DNA of 64,000 nucleotides from positions 2,976,001 to 3,040,000 of the forward strand of contig OX463829.1 in assembly GCA_949825045.1 (NCBI GenBank), given 5' to 3'. Position numbers and translations under genes: made by a program. How positions within the stretch are numbered: position 1 is the first letter of the stretch; every line of letters begins with the position of its first letter. The notes under the pieces are model-generated. The model searched no databases. It was not told where the DNA came from and worked only from the letters and a program-made list of their open reading frames with translations. This stretch comes from Argyresthia goedartella. Lineage: Eukaryota > Arthropoda > Insecta > Lepidoptera > Argyresthiidae. Of this stretch, positions 32,184 through 42,664 are shown in pieces.

Positions 32184-32690
32184 AATTTATCTACACACGT
32201 ATCATAAACCCTCTTTACTGCGTTCAAAAACCGCACGTTACGATCAGCATTATGTTAAACTACTTGGTAAAAACTCGTTTCGTATCTGGAAAACTACACA
32301 TAATGGTCATTACGTGTAGTTTTTCTACATATAATGACATTCAAATTTCGAACGCCGACGCCCACCCGCGTGCCGTCCCTAGTTTGTCTGTGAAGTTGGT
32401 ACTGACATTCAAATTTCGAACGTCGACGCCCGTCAGCGTGAAGTTGGTACTAAAGAACAAGCTAAACAATTGCAGAACCACAATTCCGGTCAAACATGCG
32501 GTTCCTGAACACATCAAAGAGAGCTTATGATATGTGTGTAGATAAACTAGTGTATGTAACTGTACATAATTAGGCATTAAAACTCTCGAGTGATATTATT
32601 ATGAAACTCGCCTTCGGCTCGTTTCATAAACCCGCTCTCGAGTTTTAATGCCCTCCATTATGCAGCAGTCACATAAACTACTATTTCATT
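32184..32690 (+). mobile_element. MITE, 'tttatctacacacgtatcataa' family (copy 3)
   Basis: Starts ATTTATCTACACACGTATC, carries the 'ttcgaacgccgacgcccacccgcgtgcc' centre with an extra ~60-bp partial duplication (32405-32450), an inner inverted end near 32515-32545 ('gagagcttatgatatgtgtgtag'), and 'ggcattaaaactctcgag' with its inverted partner 'ctcgagttttaatgcc' (32571-32652). It ends with 'gcagtcacataaactac'. Confidence 0.75.
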
Positions 32691-33059
32691 TATTTCCTAG
32701 CATTTTTTTGAGGAAAGCACCATACACAAGCCTCGGCGGAAATAACAATTGCCTGCCTTGTATTATTGAATAAACAATTGAATCAAAGTCCCGCAATTGC
32801 CGGCTTTCCACGCCGCGGCGTACTATTGTTGTGTTTGGGTGTGAAGTTCCGAAAAAAAAATATTTTGATAAAGTAAATAAACAAACAAACGCCTTTTCAC
32901 ATACAGGGAGGCAGAGACGAAGATGTGCCCATTTTCAGCCAATTTTCTGAGCTATTACTAGTGGCTCTATGAGCTGACCTCGCGTGATAGTAAGACAAAT
33001 GAAATTTTCACAGATGATGTATTGCTGTTACTGCTAGATTAACAAATACTAAAAAACAG
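32691..33059. other. Intergenic, nothing recognised
   Basis: Non-coding. CA-repeat scraps and a 'ttactgctagattaacaaatactaaaaaac' block lead into the following dispersed repeat. Confidence 0.35.
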
Positions 33060-33400
33060 AATAAAATAAATATTTCTGGGCGCTCCCATACAACGATTCT
33101 TTCAATACCACATACAAACTTATGAATGCACCTGGCTAAGTGCATGGAGTGTGAAAGTAGCCGCACCAATAACTTTGCAAACAACATTTTGCTATGTAAA
33201 ATCCAAACTATTCACTCCACACCATCCCTACGGTAGTAGAGAACCCTTTGTGCGCGAGTTAGACTCGCCCTTGACCGTTTATTATTATTATTATTATTTT
33301 GCAACCCCCCACGACCCGTACCCTTGAAGTTCATCGGATGACCAAGTGGAATTATTATAAGAATCAATTAAAACGAATAACCCGACTGCATTTCCTTTCA
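33060..33400 (-). repeat. Dispersed repeat, relatives at 3210, 14700, 62640 and 63070
   Basis: 'acaaacttatgaatgcacctgg', 'gtagccgcaccaataactttgcaa' and 'ctatgtaaaatccaaactattcactccac' are shared with 62670-62790. The end 'gcgcgagttagactcgcccttgaccg' is the tail of the 'gggttccgtacc' family. The right end is the reverse complement of 3430-3500. Confidence 0.6.
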
Positions 33401-34040
33401 ACACCATCTACAATTGTACAATACGATTAAAATCAGTTAACGATTCGGCCAACCTCGGAAATTGTCGTGAATCCCTCATCGCTCACATAGAGTTATCAAT
33501 CTACAGATATGACCTTTAATTATATTACTCGTTGTCTTATTGAATACAATACAAGAACGATATGAGCAACAAAACCTCCTTTGTAGCTCAAAACTAACAC
33601 AACCTTTATATAGAAATAACAAAAATAATTGTCTATTTTGACAGTCTGCCTTCTTAGTGTCAATAAAAACAGTGTGACGTATATGATACATTTATTTTAT
33701 AAACGCCAATTTCATTCGTGAAAATATTCGATTCTATCAAATTTTATCAAAATTAACTTGCAATAGTTATGTATCATGGCTTCAACAAATTTAAAGCGTA
33801 TAGATGTTATAGATGTTATTAATATTCAAATTCATGTCGTTTCTGCATAATAAATTTCTTAGGTCTACCTGTTAGTAATGTCATCTTGGCAGGTGCTATA
33901 CATTACGTTTATGATAGGTACTTCAAATTGAATGCTACCTAAAAGAAATCGCGGTAATGTATTTCGTGTCATTTCCGTCTACGGATTTAGGCGATGATAT
34001 CCGAGAAAAGCCGAATCTTTAACTGATTTTAATCGTATTG
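33401..34040. other. Intergenic, nothing recognised
   Basis: AT-rich with no open frame of known type. Confidence 0.4.
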
Positions 34041-34044
34041 TACC

Positions 34045-34165
34045 AACTTATTAATGCACCTGGTTGCCTACAAGGAGTATGAAGGTACCCAATACTGTAA
34101 CCAAAAACTTTGTAAACTACGTTTTGGGATCTAAAATCCCAACTTTTCACTAAATGCGACCTGTA
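34045..34165. repeat. Fragment of the 'gcacctgg...ctaaaatcc' repeat
   Basis: 'ttattaatgcacctggttgcctacaaggagtatgaag' and 'aactttgtaaactacgttttgggatctaaaatcc' are a worn copy of the block at 33120-33210. Confidence 0.45.
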
Positions 34166-34253
34166 GAAGAGAAAAGCCGGAAATTCGCACATACGAAAGA
34201 ATTTTTACCCAAGCTGAAACAGAGACGCTACTCTCAAGCTAGGATATTATGAC

Positions 34254-34558
34254 CGGATATTATAAATAATGACCATTGACCACCTCGTTTGGTCAAGCGA
34301 TAAATATGGCAGAAAATCCCCAGTACGTTTTGGTTAAAGTAAGAAATTTAATAACAATAACGCAATCTTTTCGTTACTTATTTTTTAATCAATTTGCTTG
34401 GTATGTTATTCCATCTCACACGCATATTTCGTACATATTTATCACTTTAGCCAATCGCCAACTTTACTAAATAACACTCTGTATAATGACCGGTTTAAGT
34501 GAGATATTTCTTACCTTTTTCATTATTAATTTTGACCGGCGATTATTTATAATGGCCA
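34254..34558. mobile_element. Possible short inverted-repeat element
   Basis: 'tattataaataatgaccattgacc' at the left and 'gattatttataatggccaatt' at the right are partly inverted copies around ~300 bp of AT-rich sequence that also has an internal 'ataatgaccgg'. No target duplication was confirmed. Confidence 0.3.
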
Positions 34559-34599
34559 ATTATTCACTTCGACGGTAGCAGATATAATGTTTATATACA

Positions 34600-35830
34600 C
34601 AAGTGACATTTCTACTTGTTGAAAATTCAGGTGATCGAATTGCACAAGTTTAAAAAAAATAATATTCATTATTAGGTTTAGATACGTTATGAGGTGAGGT
34701 TATGATTGACGCGATTTGCTTTTAAAAAAATAATATTTTTTATCAATCCTTTTTTTAATTTAAAGTAGGGAACCTACCTCACTTCTTTTCGGTATTTCAA
34801 TAATTGTTTTTAAAACCGTTACCTAAAAAGTTCGGAATAAAAAGCCTTTCAGCGATCTCATTAAATTCGTCAGGGATAAAATTACTTTATTATTCAAACT
34901 CTGTTTTTTTACAAATTGTAATTTTAAGAGCATAATTGACATGCTTTTAAATAATTATCTACAAGACTGAATGAAACACAGCAATTAAGCTTTATTATTG
35001 GACAAGTTAACACTTTGTAGGCTCCGGTAGACTGGATTGAAGGGTGATTGTAGAAATAGGCACATCATGATGTGCCGCACCATATAAGGATATGACGTCG
35101 TTTTTTGAAATATGTCGTTGTTTATGGGGCATTTTCATTTTGGGTACATCATGATGTGCCTAAAACGAAATCACATTGATAAGAACCAAACGTTTGTCGA
35201 TATTCCCAGTTCAACGCTTCGCTACATCCCTATATGGGCAAAGGATAAAACGTCACCTCGTAAAATAGATAAGATTACGAATCAACAAATCCATTTTACT
35301 TTTACAATTATTTTTGTTGTTAAACGTATGCTAGATTACTATTTCTGTATACTTTTCAATTATCCATACATGTTTTTCGCTACAATTTAAATGATCACCA
35401 AAATATTTTTTTCTTACCTAAAATGGATAAATGATCACCAAAAGTTGCATAATAAAGTGCCGATTAAATCTCATTCTGGCGCTCTCAGTTCCCGAGTAGT
35501 GACAGTGACAGCATGTCTATGAGTCGTTTCCTTTTCCGGGTTTCTAATACCTATTGGCAAGGGTGCCAAACTGTCCGTCTGTCTGTCTGTCTATCCGTCA
35601 CCGGGCAGGCAGACAGACATATAAGCCATCACAGATAGAGAGTTGAAATATTCACAGAATGTGTAATCCTGTTGCCTCTACAGCACCACATAATGAACAG
35701 CACGAGATTTCATAAGCCAAGGGGTCCCCGTACAAGAGAGGTGTTTCAATAGTCCTGCGAATCAGCCCTGCTTCATTATAATCATGGTCATTCAAATATA
35801 ATCGCAGCTCCCTTCAGTACAGCTGCCAAG
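34600..35830. other. Intergenic with palindromes and CTGT repeats
   Basis: The perfect 18-bp palindrome GGCACATCATGATGTGCC at 35058-35075 is partly repeated at ~35143-35160. 'gtctgtctgtctgtcta' and 'caggcagacagacata' (35577-35622) form a hairpin-like pair. The 92-codon frame at 35112-35390 overlaps these and resembles nothing known. Confidence 0.4.
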
Positions 35831-35834
35831 TGGA

Positions 35835-36012
35835 GAGGACTGTACTACAAAGAGTGTCCGAGGTCAGGTATTTTGGGGCAGGTACATATTAGGTGTAATC
35901 TCAACTTCAGCGGTCACCTCACCAATGTCTGCAAAAGGCTTTTAGAAATCTGGGATTTGTACTACGTATTGCCCATGAATTCACGAATATAAGTACTCTT
36001 ATAGCATTATAC
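35835..36012 (+). pseudogene. Small LINE reverse-transcriptase fragment
   Basis: With frameshifts it reads VSEVRYFG, GHLTNVCKR and RNLGFVLRIAHEFTNIST, the 'thumb' region after the RT palm in jockey-like LINEs. It is cut at 36013 by the terminal inverted repeat of the next element. Confidence 0.55.
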
Positions 36013-36047
36013 AAGGTGACATTTAATTAGCTGACCATATTTTGGGG

Positions 36048-36112
36048 AATAATAATAATAATAATACCTTGGACACTATTTACACACATTGATCTAGCCC
36101 CAAACTAGGATG
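36048..36112 (-). repeat. SINE 3' tail (family of 10637-10882), inverted
   Basis: 'aataataataccttggacactatttacacacattgatctagccccaaactagg' is the reverse complement of 10835-10880. It is a 5'-truncated SINE insertion. Confidence 0.7.
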
Positions 36113-36179
36113 ATATGAATGATAGTAGGTTACCCATTATTATGAATAACTTTCCCCAAGAAACATGGTCGTAAACGAA

Positions 36180-37440
36180 ATAAATGTTTGGGTCTCCCAT
36201 TGGGTCTTCAACAGGCAGAAGTCAACGGTGTTAAATCTGATGGATCGGGAGTAAAAATTGGCGTTACCCAAGGTTCCATATTAGGCCCTTTCTTATTCCT
36301 GGTATATATGAACGATCTGCCTTTCATGGTGGAGAAATTGACTGATACAGTGTTGTTTGCTGATGACACTTCACTGGTCTTCAAAATTGAAAGACAAAAA
36401 GAAGATTTAGATGATGTTAATGTTGTATTGTCTTTAACCTTGAATTGGTTCACAGTTAATAATTTATTGTTAAATGCTGGTAAAACCAAATGTATCAAAT
36501 TCTCACTTCCAAATGTCAGGCAAGTTGAGACCAGTTTGGTGTTAGACAGCAGCACGTTAGAATTAGTAAATGACACGTAGTATCTTGGAATAACCATTGA
36601 TAGCAAATTACAGTGGGGACCCCACATAGATAAATTGGCTGGTAAATTAAGTTCTGCGGCTTATGCTGTTAGGAACATCAGACAAAACACGGATGTGGCT
36701 ACATCTAGGCTAGTATATTTTAGTTACTTTCATAGTGTCATGTCCTATGCTATCTTGTTGTGGGGGAAAGCAGCGGATATTCAAACTATTTTTATTTTAC
36801 AGAAAAGAGCTATTCGAATTTATAATTTAAAACGCACAGACTCCTTAAGAGAGCTTTTTAAAGAAATTGACATACTAACAGTAGCTAGTCAATTTATTTT
36901 CGAAAATATAATGTATGTACGCAAGAACCTTACAACATTTTCCAAACTTAGCGATAGCTGTAATGTTAACCTAAGAAATAATCACAGACTGTGTGCGCCC
37001 CGATTAAGACTCGCGAAGGTTAGCAATTATTTCAAGGGTCAGTGTATTCTCTACTATAATAAGATACCTCTGGAGATTTTGAAATTGCCATTTGAGTAAT
37101 TTAAAAAGCATGTTAAAGCGACTTTGTCAAAAAAGGGATATTACTATGTTCAAGATTACTTAAATGACAGGACTGTATGGGGTTAATCTGGCTCAACATA
37201 GACCTTGTAACATAATAGTTTTGTAACTATTTATTCCTACTTATTAATTATGATATTATAATTTTTTTATTAGTTAAGCACAACCTATTTTTAAAAGAGA
37301 TCTAAAAATAAATCTGTGGGAGTTTCTACGCCCTTCTTCTCCCACAGTGGTCTAATGTAGAGAAGTGGCAAAAAATGACGATTGCTAAGTATATGTAAAT
37401 ATCTACAGTAATAAAGAGATTTGGAATTTGGAATAGTAAC
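36180..37440 (+). pseudogene. 5'-truncated LINE: RT palm to C-terminus and 3' UTR
   Basis: Reads GVTQGSILGPFLFLVYMNDLP (motif B), LFADDTSLVF (catalytic FADD) and LNAGKTKCIKFS, then after a stop YLGITIDSKLQW and a long C-terminal domain to KLPFE. Stops interrupt at 36578 and 37097, but the frame is kept through both. The UTR has 'aatctgtgggagtttctacgcc'. The same family is at 18655-19345 (-) and 23985-24775. It lacks the endonuclease and the RT fingers. Confidence 0.85.
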
Positions 37441-37594
37441 TTGTAATCAGCTGATCGGGTCAATGTACTGAGGGACGAAAAATATTTTTCATGCGCGACC
37501 ATACGTTTCTTCAGGAAAGTTGTTCATAATGATCAGTGCTGTCAATTCCCAAAATATGGTCGGCTAATTAAATGTCACCTTGTATACATAATGC

Positions 37595-37758
37595 GTTTGT
37601 TAAGGCCGTTAGTATGTAATGCTGGAGCGTATATAAAATAAGTTTGTAAGATTTTTGTACCTCAGGCAGTATGGAGTGTATCCCCGCTACCCCTCGATGT
37701 ATCCCCCCGCCCTATTTATTTTAAGGGTAATGTGGGGCCAAGCTTCAGGAGGGATATC
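37595..37758. other. Short unrecognised segment left of solo LTR
   Basis: Non-coding sequence between the TIR element and the solo LTR. Confidence 0.3.
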
Positions 37759-37763
37759 ACATT

Positions 37764-38255
37764 TGTTAAATCCACGCCTCAGCCGAAAGGGTGGAATCTG
37801 TGACGGGTTGTTTTACAATATAATGTCACAAAGTAGTACTCACCTTGACGCCGTCGACTGGTATGCGAAAGTTCAGATTCGAGGCAGGAGTACGGGATGA
37901 GGAACACAAGGGTGGGGGGTGTTGGGAGTCGAATCTTGCTCGTGTCGTAGCCCGCTGCTGGTGCTGTCGTGATGCTGCCGACTACAAGGGTCGCTATCAG
38001 AACGCGACGAATTGGTGACCGAATCACTTCAAATTTTCACAGCACGAAGCACTCACTACGATGACGTGAAATCAACTTATTTCTTGTAGATTATTACGAG
38101 ATTACCATTGAAATACCATTCGGCCAAGGCCCCGATGCCTGACGCCGAAAATTTTACCATGTGCAAAGTGACAGCTAGCTAGTGATGTTCCGATCACTCG
38201 CGGTCCAATCGCGCAACAAAAAAAAAGGTGCGTTCCGAAGCATAAATATTAAACA
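37764..38255 (-). mobile_element. Solo LTR of a BEL/Pao-type element
   Basis: Starts TGTTAAATCCACGCC and ends ATAAATATTAAACA, flanked by the perfect 5-bp repeat ACATT (37759-37763, 38256-38260). It is recognisably homologous along its length to the LTRs at 43423 and 50356 ('ggaatctgtgacggg', 'tcgaggcaggagtacggg', 'tccgatcactcgcggtcc', 'ggtgcgttccgaagcataaat') but clearly diverged, so it derives from an older relative. A solo LTR arises by recombination between the two LTRs of one insertion. Confidence 0.88.
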
Positions 38256-38283
38256 ACATTGGTAGTGTATATGTTTCACCATA

Positions 38284-38635
38284 AGATAGTCAAAACCGTT
38301 AGTTGATAAACTAAGGCGTTAGTTGATCAACTATCGACAGATATTAAACCAGACCGACGAATTTACGTTTATTTTGTTCTTACATGTCAACCTAACGCGA
38401 AGACTATTCGTGGGCTTCGCTGCGCTCGCCCCCTCTAGTCTTCACCTAAGCTACCGCAGTGTTGCCCTGGTATTTCGTTTGCAATTCCAGTTTAAACCAG
38501 TTTACTATTTAACGTTTTAACTGTTAGTTTATACACTAACGCGTAAGCAGTACGCCACAGTTTACTATCTGTCGATAGTTGACCAACTAACACGAAAAAA
38601 AACGTTAGTTTATCAACTAACGGTTTTGACAATCT
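38284..38635. mobile_element. Tc1/mariner-type MITE (copy 1)
   Basis: Inverted ends AGATAGTCAAAACCGTTAG and its counterpart ending ...CGGTTTTGACAATCT, bounded by TA on both sides. The interior carries 'cgaagactattcgtgggc' with the inverted 'ctagtcttc' and is non-coding. A shorter sibling is at 42196-42442. Confidence 0.7.
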
Positions 38636-38639
38636 TACG

Positions 38640-38897
38640 GGTTAAGAAAAAGGATTATGAATACCAAAATCCGAAATCCGGACTTGTTATCGGGTTTCTA
38701 TGTGTGTGTCCTTGACGAGGACGTCCAGTGAAGGCGGCGACCGCACTTGTTAGCGGTGCCGAGCTCGCGCGCGCTCTGTGTACGATCAACCGCATTCACA
38801 ATAAATTAGATCTTTTCTCGTGTATACTGAGTGAATTCATAAGAATAGCCCTGGAAACTATATGTTATGATAATGTTTAATTAGGTTAATTTAGCTA
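38640..38897. other. Unrecognised, includes a GC-richer patch
   Basis: 38700-38790 has a GC-rich patch ('cgaggacgtccagtgaaggcggcgaccgcac') without coding evidence. Confidence 0.3.
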
Positions 38898-39343
38898 TAA
38901 GTTTATTTATCACACGAATCATAAACTCTCTTTACTGCGTCCAAAAACCACACGTCACAACCAGCATTATGATAAACGTCTTGGTAAAAACTTATTTCTT
39001 ATCTGAATATTGATCATTATGACCATAATGTACCAAAATTTGTCAAATTATGACATTTAAAATTTCGAACGCCGACGCCCGCCTGCGTGCCGCCCCTAGT
39101 TTGTCTGTAAAGTTGGTACTACTGAACAAGCTGAAAAACTGCAGAGCAATGATCAATGCCACAATGCCGGTTGAACATGCGGTTCCTGAACACATCAAAG
39201 AGAGCTTATGATATGTGTGTAGATAAACTAGTGCATGTAACTGTACATAATTAGGCATTAAAACTCTCGAGTGATATTAGTATGCAACGAGCCGAAGGCG
39301 AGTATTAATGCCTTCCATTATGTAGCAGTCACATAAACTACTA
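38898..39343 (+). mobile_element. MITE, 'tttatctacacacgtatcataa' family (copy 4)
   Basis: Left end 'taagtttatttatcacacgaatcataaactctctttactgcg', GC-richer centre 'ttcgaacgccgacgcccgcctgcgtgcc', inner inverted end 'gagagcttatgatatgtgtgtag', outer end 'gtagcagtcacataaactac'. It is the most complete single copy in the window. Confidence 0.75.
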
Positions 39344-39354
39344 TTATTTTTTTA

Positions 39355-39500
39355 GCCTGCATAGTGTCCCACTGCTGGGCAAAGGCCTCCCCAATGTCAT
39401 TGCCATTCCTGCCTGTGCTGTGCTGCCTCCACCCAGTCCGGCAAAAACCTGTCCAGGTCGTCCCGCCATCGACGTCTCGGCCTGCCGGTATAAGAAAGCT
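39355..39500 (-). pseudogene. RTE-type LINE ORF C-terminus
   Basis: The minus strand encodes RPRRRWRDDLDRF, with the usual basic 'RW.DDL' motif, and continues to a GEAFAQQW-like ending ('ggcctttgcccagcagtgggacac'), typical for RTE LINEs in insects. The rest of the element is missing. Confidence 0.65.
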
Positions 39501-39504
39501 TAGT

Positions 39505-40145
39505 TAAAATGTGTATATATTTGTGGTTATTTTTTTGGTTTTATCAATTTGTTACATTATACTATTACTATACTATACACTATTCACATTATACTATACT
39601 ATAAATAACCCTTTGTGTGAGAGTCCGACCCACACTTGACCACTTTTTCATTTTACAATACAAGAAAACAATTAAAAAACTTACACATCAGAAAAAAAAA
39701 AATAATAATATATATCAAACATTGTTAAAACAACAAAGCAACAATTAAAGATTGCACAATTTTGCAACAACGTAATGGTCCTGACTCAGCAACGTCACAG
39801 ACGATTCCGTGATGTTGATATTCCACCAGAGCCAACACGATACCTCTAGCTTATCCGCTCGGACGTCGAACCAAAAAATAAACATTCAGGTTTTGGACTC
39901 CATTACCTAGCTACTGACTGGCACGACTGATGTCAGAAATACAAAATAAGGGTACTGACTATTATCAAGATTGCTACTTCATTCAGGCATATTTGCGAAG
40001 CTTAAACAGCCCTGTAGTAGCTTTGTAACTACGGGAATTAAGTTTTAATGGAAAGCTCTCGGCAAATCTTAAGCTTTGGCTTAGTGATGGACAACTTAAA
40101 TTGAGAGTTACTAGGATTTAAGACAAATCAATTGTTACACTTATA
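39505..40145. other. Intergenic, nothing recognised
   Basis: AT-rich with simple-sequence scraps; no gene. Confidence 0.35.
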
Positions 40146-40149
40146 ATGT

Positions 40150-40240
40150 AACAGAAACATAGAGACGTGGGCTTGAGTGTTCCTTTGCCAATTCGTATGG
40201 GAAAAGGCGTGACGCTATATTGTAATGTTATATAGATTAA
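40150..40240 (+). repeat. SINE tail remnant
   Basis: 'ttcgtatgggaaaaggcgtgacgctatattgtaatgttata' is the 3' tail of the family complete at 20155-20420 (-). Confidence 0.5.
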
Positions 40241-40241
40241 G

Positions 40242-40823
40242 AACCATATAGGCAGTGATAGGAATAGGTAGGGCTTACTAACCTAAAGTTCGAGGAACAG
40301 AAGCGAAAAGTGGAGTTGTCGTTAGAGCTTTTATTTTTTGGGACAATGATTTGTCCTAGTTTTGGGGCAAAGTTTGAATGTATTAAAATAAATCTCGTAG
40401 TGTGCTAACATATTTTTTGAGAGAATATGTAATTAATTTACAGTAAAATAATATAATTATATTTCGGTTTCGGAGTCCACGTGTAAGTTATTTTTTCTGT
40501 TTATATCACGTTTATCACGATATCTTTAAGAAAAAATCTCTTCACTGATTAAGCCAAAAAAGGAATTTCACCTTATTATAAATATTGACAAAAAAAAACC
40601 CAAAATATAATGTTATTATTTTACTGTAAATTAATTACATATTCTCTCAAAAAATATCTTAGCAAACTACGAGATTTATTTTACTATATCAGACTTTGAT
40701 CCAAAACAAGGACAAATTTTTGTCTCAAAAAATAAAAGCTCTAACGACGACTCCACTTTTCGCTTCTATTCCTCGAAGTTTAGGTTAATACGCACTACCT
40801 ATTCCTATCACTGCTTATAGGTT
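40242..40823. mobile_element. Fold-back element with ~225-bp inverted arms
   Basis: Arms 40242-40470 and 40597-40823 are reverse complements with about 10-12% differences by eye (for example 'gaggaacagaagcgaaaagtgg' vs 'ccacttttcgcttctattcctc', and 'agagaatatgtaattaatttac' vs its complement). The ~125-bp spacer is non-coding. It resembles a long-TIR MITE; no target duplication could be fixed. Confidence 0.8.
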
Positions 40824-41190
40824 ATCTCTATTATTCATTAACTAATTAATTTGCATCACAAAACTCAATTTTTGACTTCTTATTTTTTATTATAATTCGT
40901 TTTCAATGCCCTATAATAATTTAATTAATGGGATCTAGCCGACACTCGTAGGATCTTAAATTTTCATCATATTTAGATTCTTTTGAAAGTTCTAAGTCCA
41001 AAGTAAGTAATTTCTTAATTAAATGCGAGCTGAAAATCTTTAACTCAGGATTTTTTCCAATAACACAAAATTTTATAGAACCATATTATTAAGTTGAAGC
41101 TTTTTGCGAGGCGTTAGTGCGTATCTCCTATCTACTAACCCAAAGGACACTTCCAGGGCACTATCACAGTATTTATGTTTGCATTTCTGT
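40824..41190. other. Intergenic, nothing recognised
   Basis: AT-rich spacer between the fold-back element and the SINE. Confidence 0.35.
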
Positions 41191-41194
41191 ACAG

Positions 41195-41372
41195 TCTGCC
41201 TCCCCTGCGAGAGGTACCGAGTTCGAATCTCAGCTTGGGAGGAGGAAAAAAAACTGTGGTCTTGGATGTTTGTAATGTTCGTGACATATTTATTCTGGTT
41301 TCCACGATACAGGGTATCCTAGTGTGGGACTAGAGTCATTCTACGTGCCTGTGTAAATATTTATGCTTACGT
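41195..41372 (+). mobile_element. tRNA-derived SINE (second family)
   Basis: 'ctgcctcccctgcgagaggtaccgagttcgaatctcag' is a tRNA-like 3' half with box B (GAGTTCGAATC). The body 'tggtttccacgatacagggtatcctagtgtggga' matches the reverse of 56985-57040. Box A is not evident, so the head is partly lost. Confidence 0.6.
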
Positions 41373-42190
41373 ACATTTTTAGCAAGACTTTACAGCAACT
41401 AGCTCTCATAAGTCAGTGTAAAATGACATAAAAGAAAGTCGGCTAAGATTGTAATCCCCCAAGAATGTTATCGCTGACTCGACGTACTCATAGGAGCATG
41501 AGCAGGGCTTCAACCCGAGACCTCAGGTTGCAGAGCCGCACTTGTGGGGTCTCCGAATAGGAGAAGATTTCTGCTTCGCTCGAGATAAGCTGCAACTTCC
41601 CGACTTTGCCCATCTTGCTAGAAAAAATATTAAAGCTATATTTAAACAAGTGCGAAGAGCACTGTTTTCTTTGAACTTTTGTTCATCAGAAGTCTAACTT
41701 ATTGTTGGTTAGACTTATAGCTTTTAAACTGATCAGATAGCCGCGTTTGAATATTATGCGATGTTTTTACACAAAAAAACATTACCTAAGAGAAGGAAAA
41801 TTTTACTTCGTCGCCTCTCAACAGACATACAAAGCACACGACACGATAGAGTATTTCTATCTTAGTACTGTCATGTTTGGTGTTATTTGATTTACATGAG
41901 AGCCAACAGCATATAAAATTATACTTCGGAAAGGAAATTCCTTCGAAATTTTCAGATCTCGCGACCTATTAGTTTTAAGCAAATTCTTAGGTATGACGCA
42001 TATCCAGCGAGAATGTGGAAGGTTCTGCGGAGAAGAATGCTTGATACTGTTGAGATTTTTTTTTTCTCGTTTAAAATTCTTATTGTTTGATTTTTTATTG
42101 ATATGATAATATGTATTAATTGAACCAAATTGACTTGAACTTATTGGATTTTATTTTTACAAGTAATATAACATTTATATGTATATGTCA
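41373..42190. other. Intergenic; weak tRNA-like trace at ~41505-41555
   Basis: 'gcttcaacccgagacctcaggttgcagagccgcac' read on the minus strand looks like the end of a SINE head. Otherwise unrecognised. Confidence 0.3.
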
Positions 42191-42195
42191 CCGTA

Positions 42196-42442
42196 AGCTT
42201 GTCAAAACCGTTAGTTTATAAACTAACGCATTAGTTTGTAAACTATCGACAAATTGTTAACCAGACCGACAGGGTTCAGAATTATGTTTCTTTTATTCTT
42301 ACATATCAACCTAACACGAAGACTATTTGGGGGCTTCGCTGCGCTCCTCTAGTCTTCACCTAAGCTACCGCAGTGTTAGCCCTGTTATTTCGTTTGCAAT
42401 TCAAGTTTAAACCAGTTCACAATTTAACGGTTTTGACAATCT
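42196..42442. mobile_element. Tc1/mariner-type MITE (copy 2, internally shorter)
   Basis: Ends AGCTTGTCAAAACCGTTAG and ...ACGGTTTTGACAATCT with TA on each side. The interior shares 'cctaacacgaagactatt', 'tagtcttcacctaagctaccgcagtgtt' and 'ttcgtttgcaattcaagtttaaaccag' with copy 1 but lacks ~100 bp. Confidence 0.7.
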
Positions 42443-42664
42443 TAAGGAGAGATTAGCAACTTAACCAAGCTAAATATATTAAAAAAATAACTAAATAACA
42501 AATAACAAAAAAATCCGAAATTATAGATTCTTTGTGTTTTTTTATGTGCATTTCCCCACGATTTTTTTCTATACGTTTTTTTACTAGTTGTATAATTTTA
42601 TACACGTCCTTAATCATTACGAGGATTAACTGTTGAGAGGCTACAAAAAGAGCGCCAAAAATCG

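Larger units (their letters stand above)
36013..37594. mobile_element. Element with 'caaggtgacatttaattag' terminal inverted repeats, carrying other insertions
   Basis: The left end CAAGGTGACATTTAATTAG then 'ctgaccatattttgggg' and the right end (to ~37594) are inverted over about 36 bp. Both are bounded by TATA, a possible target duplication. Inner arms ('gaataactttccccaagaaacatggtcg' vs 37500-37540) are also inverted. A SINE tail (36048-36112) and a LINE fragment (36180-37440) lie inside. Related ends are at 15043 and 18430-18465. Confidence 0.6.
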
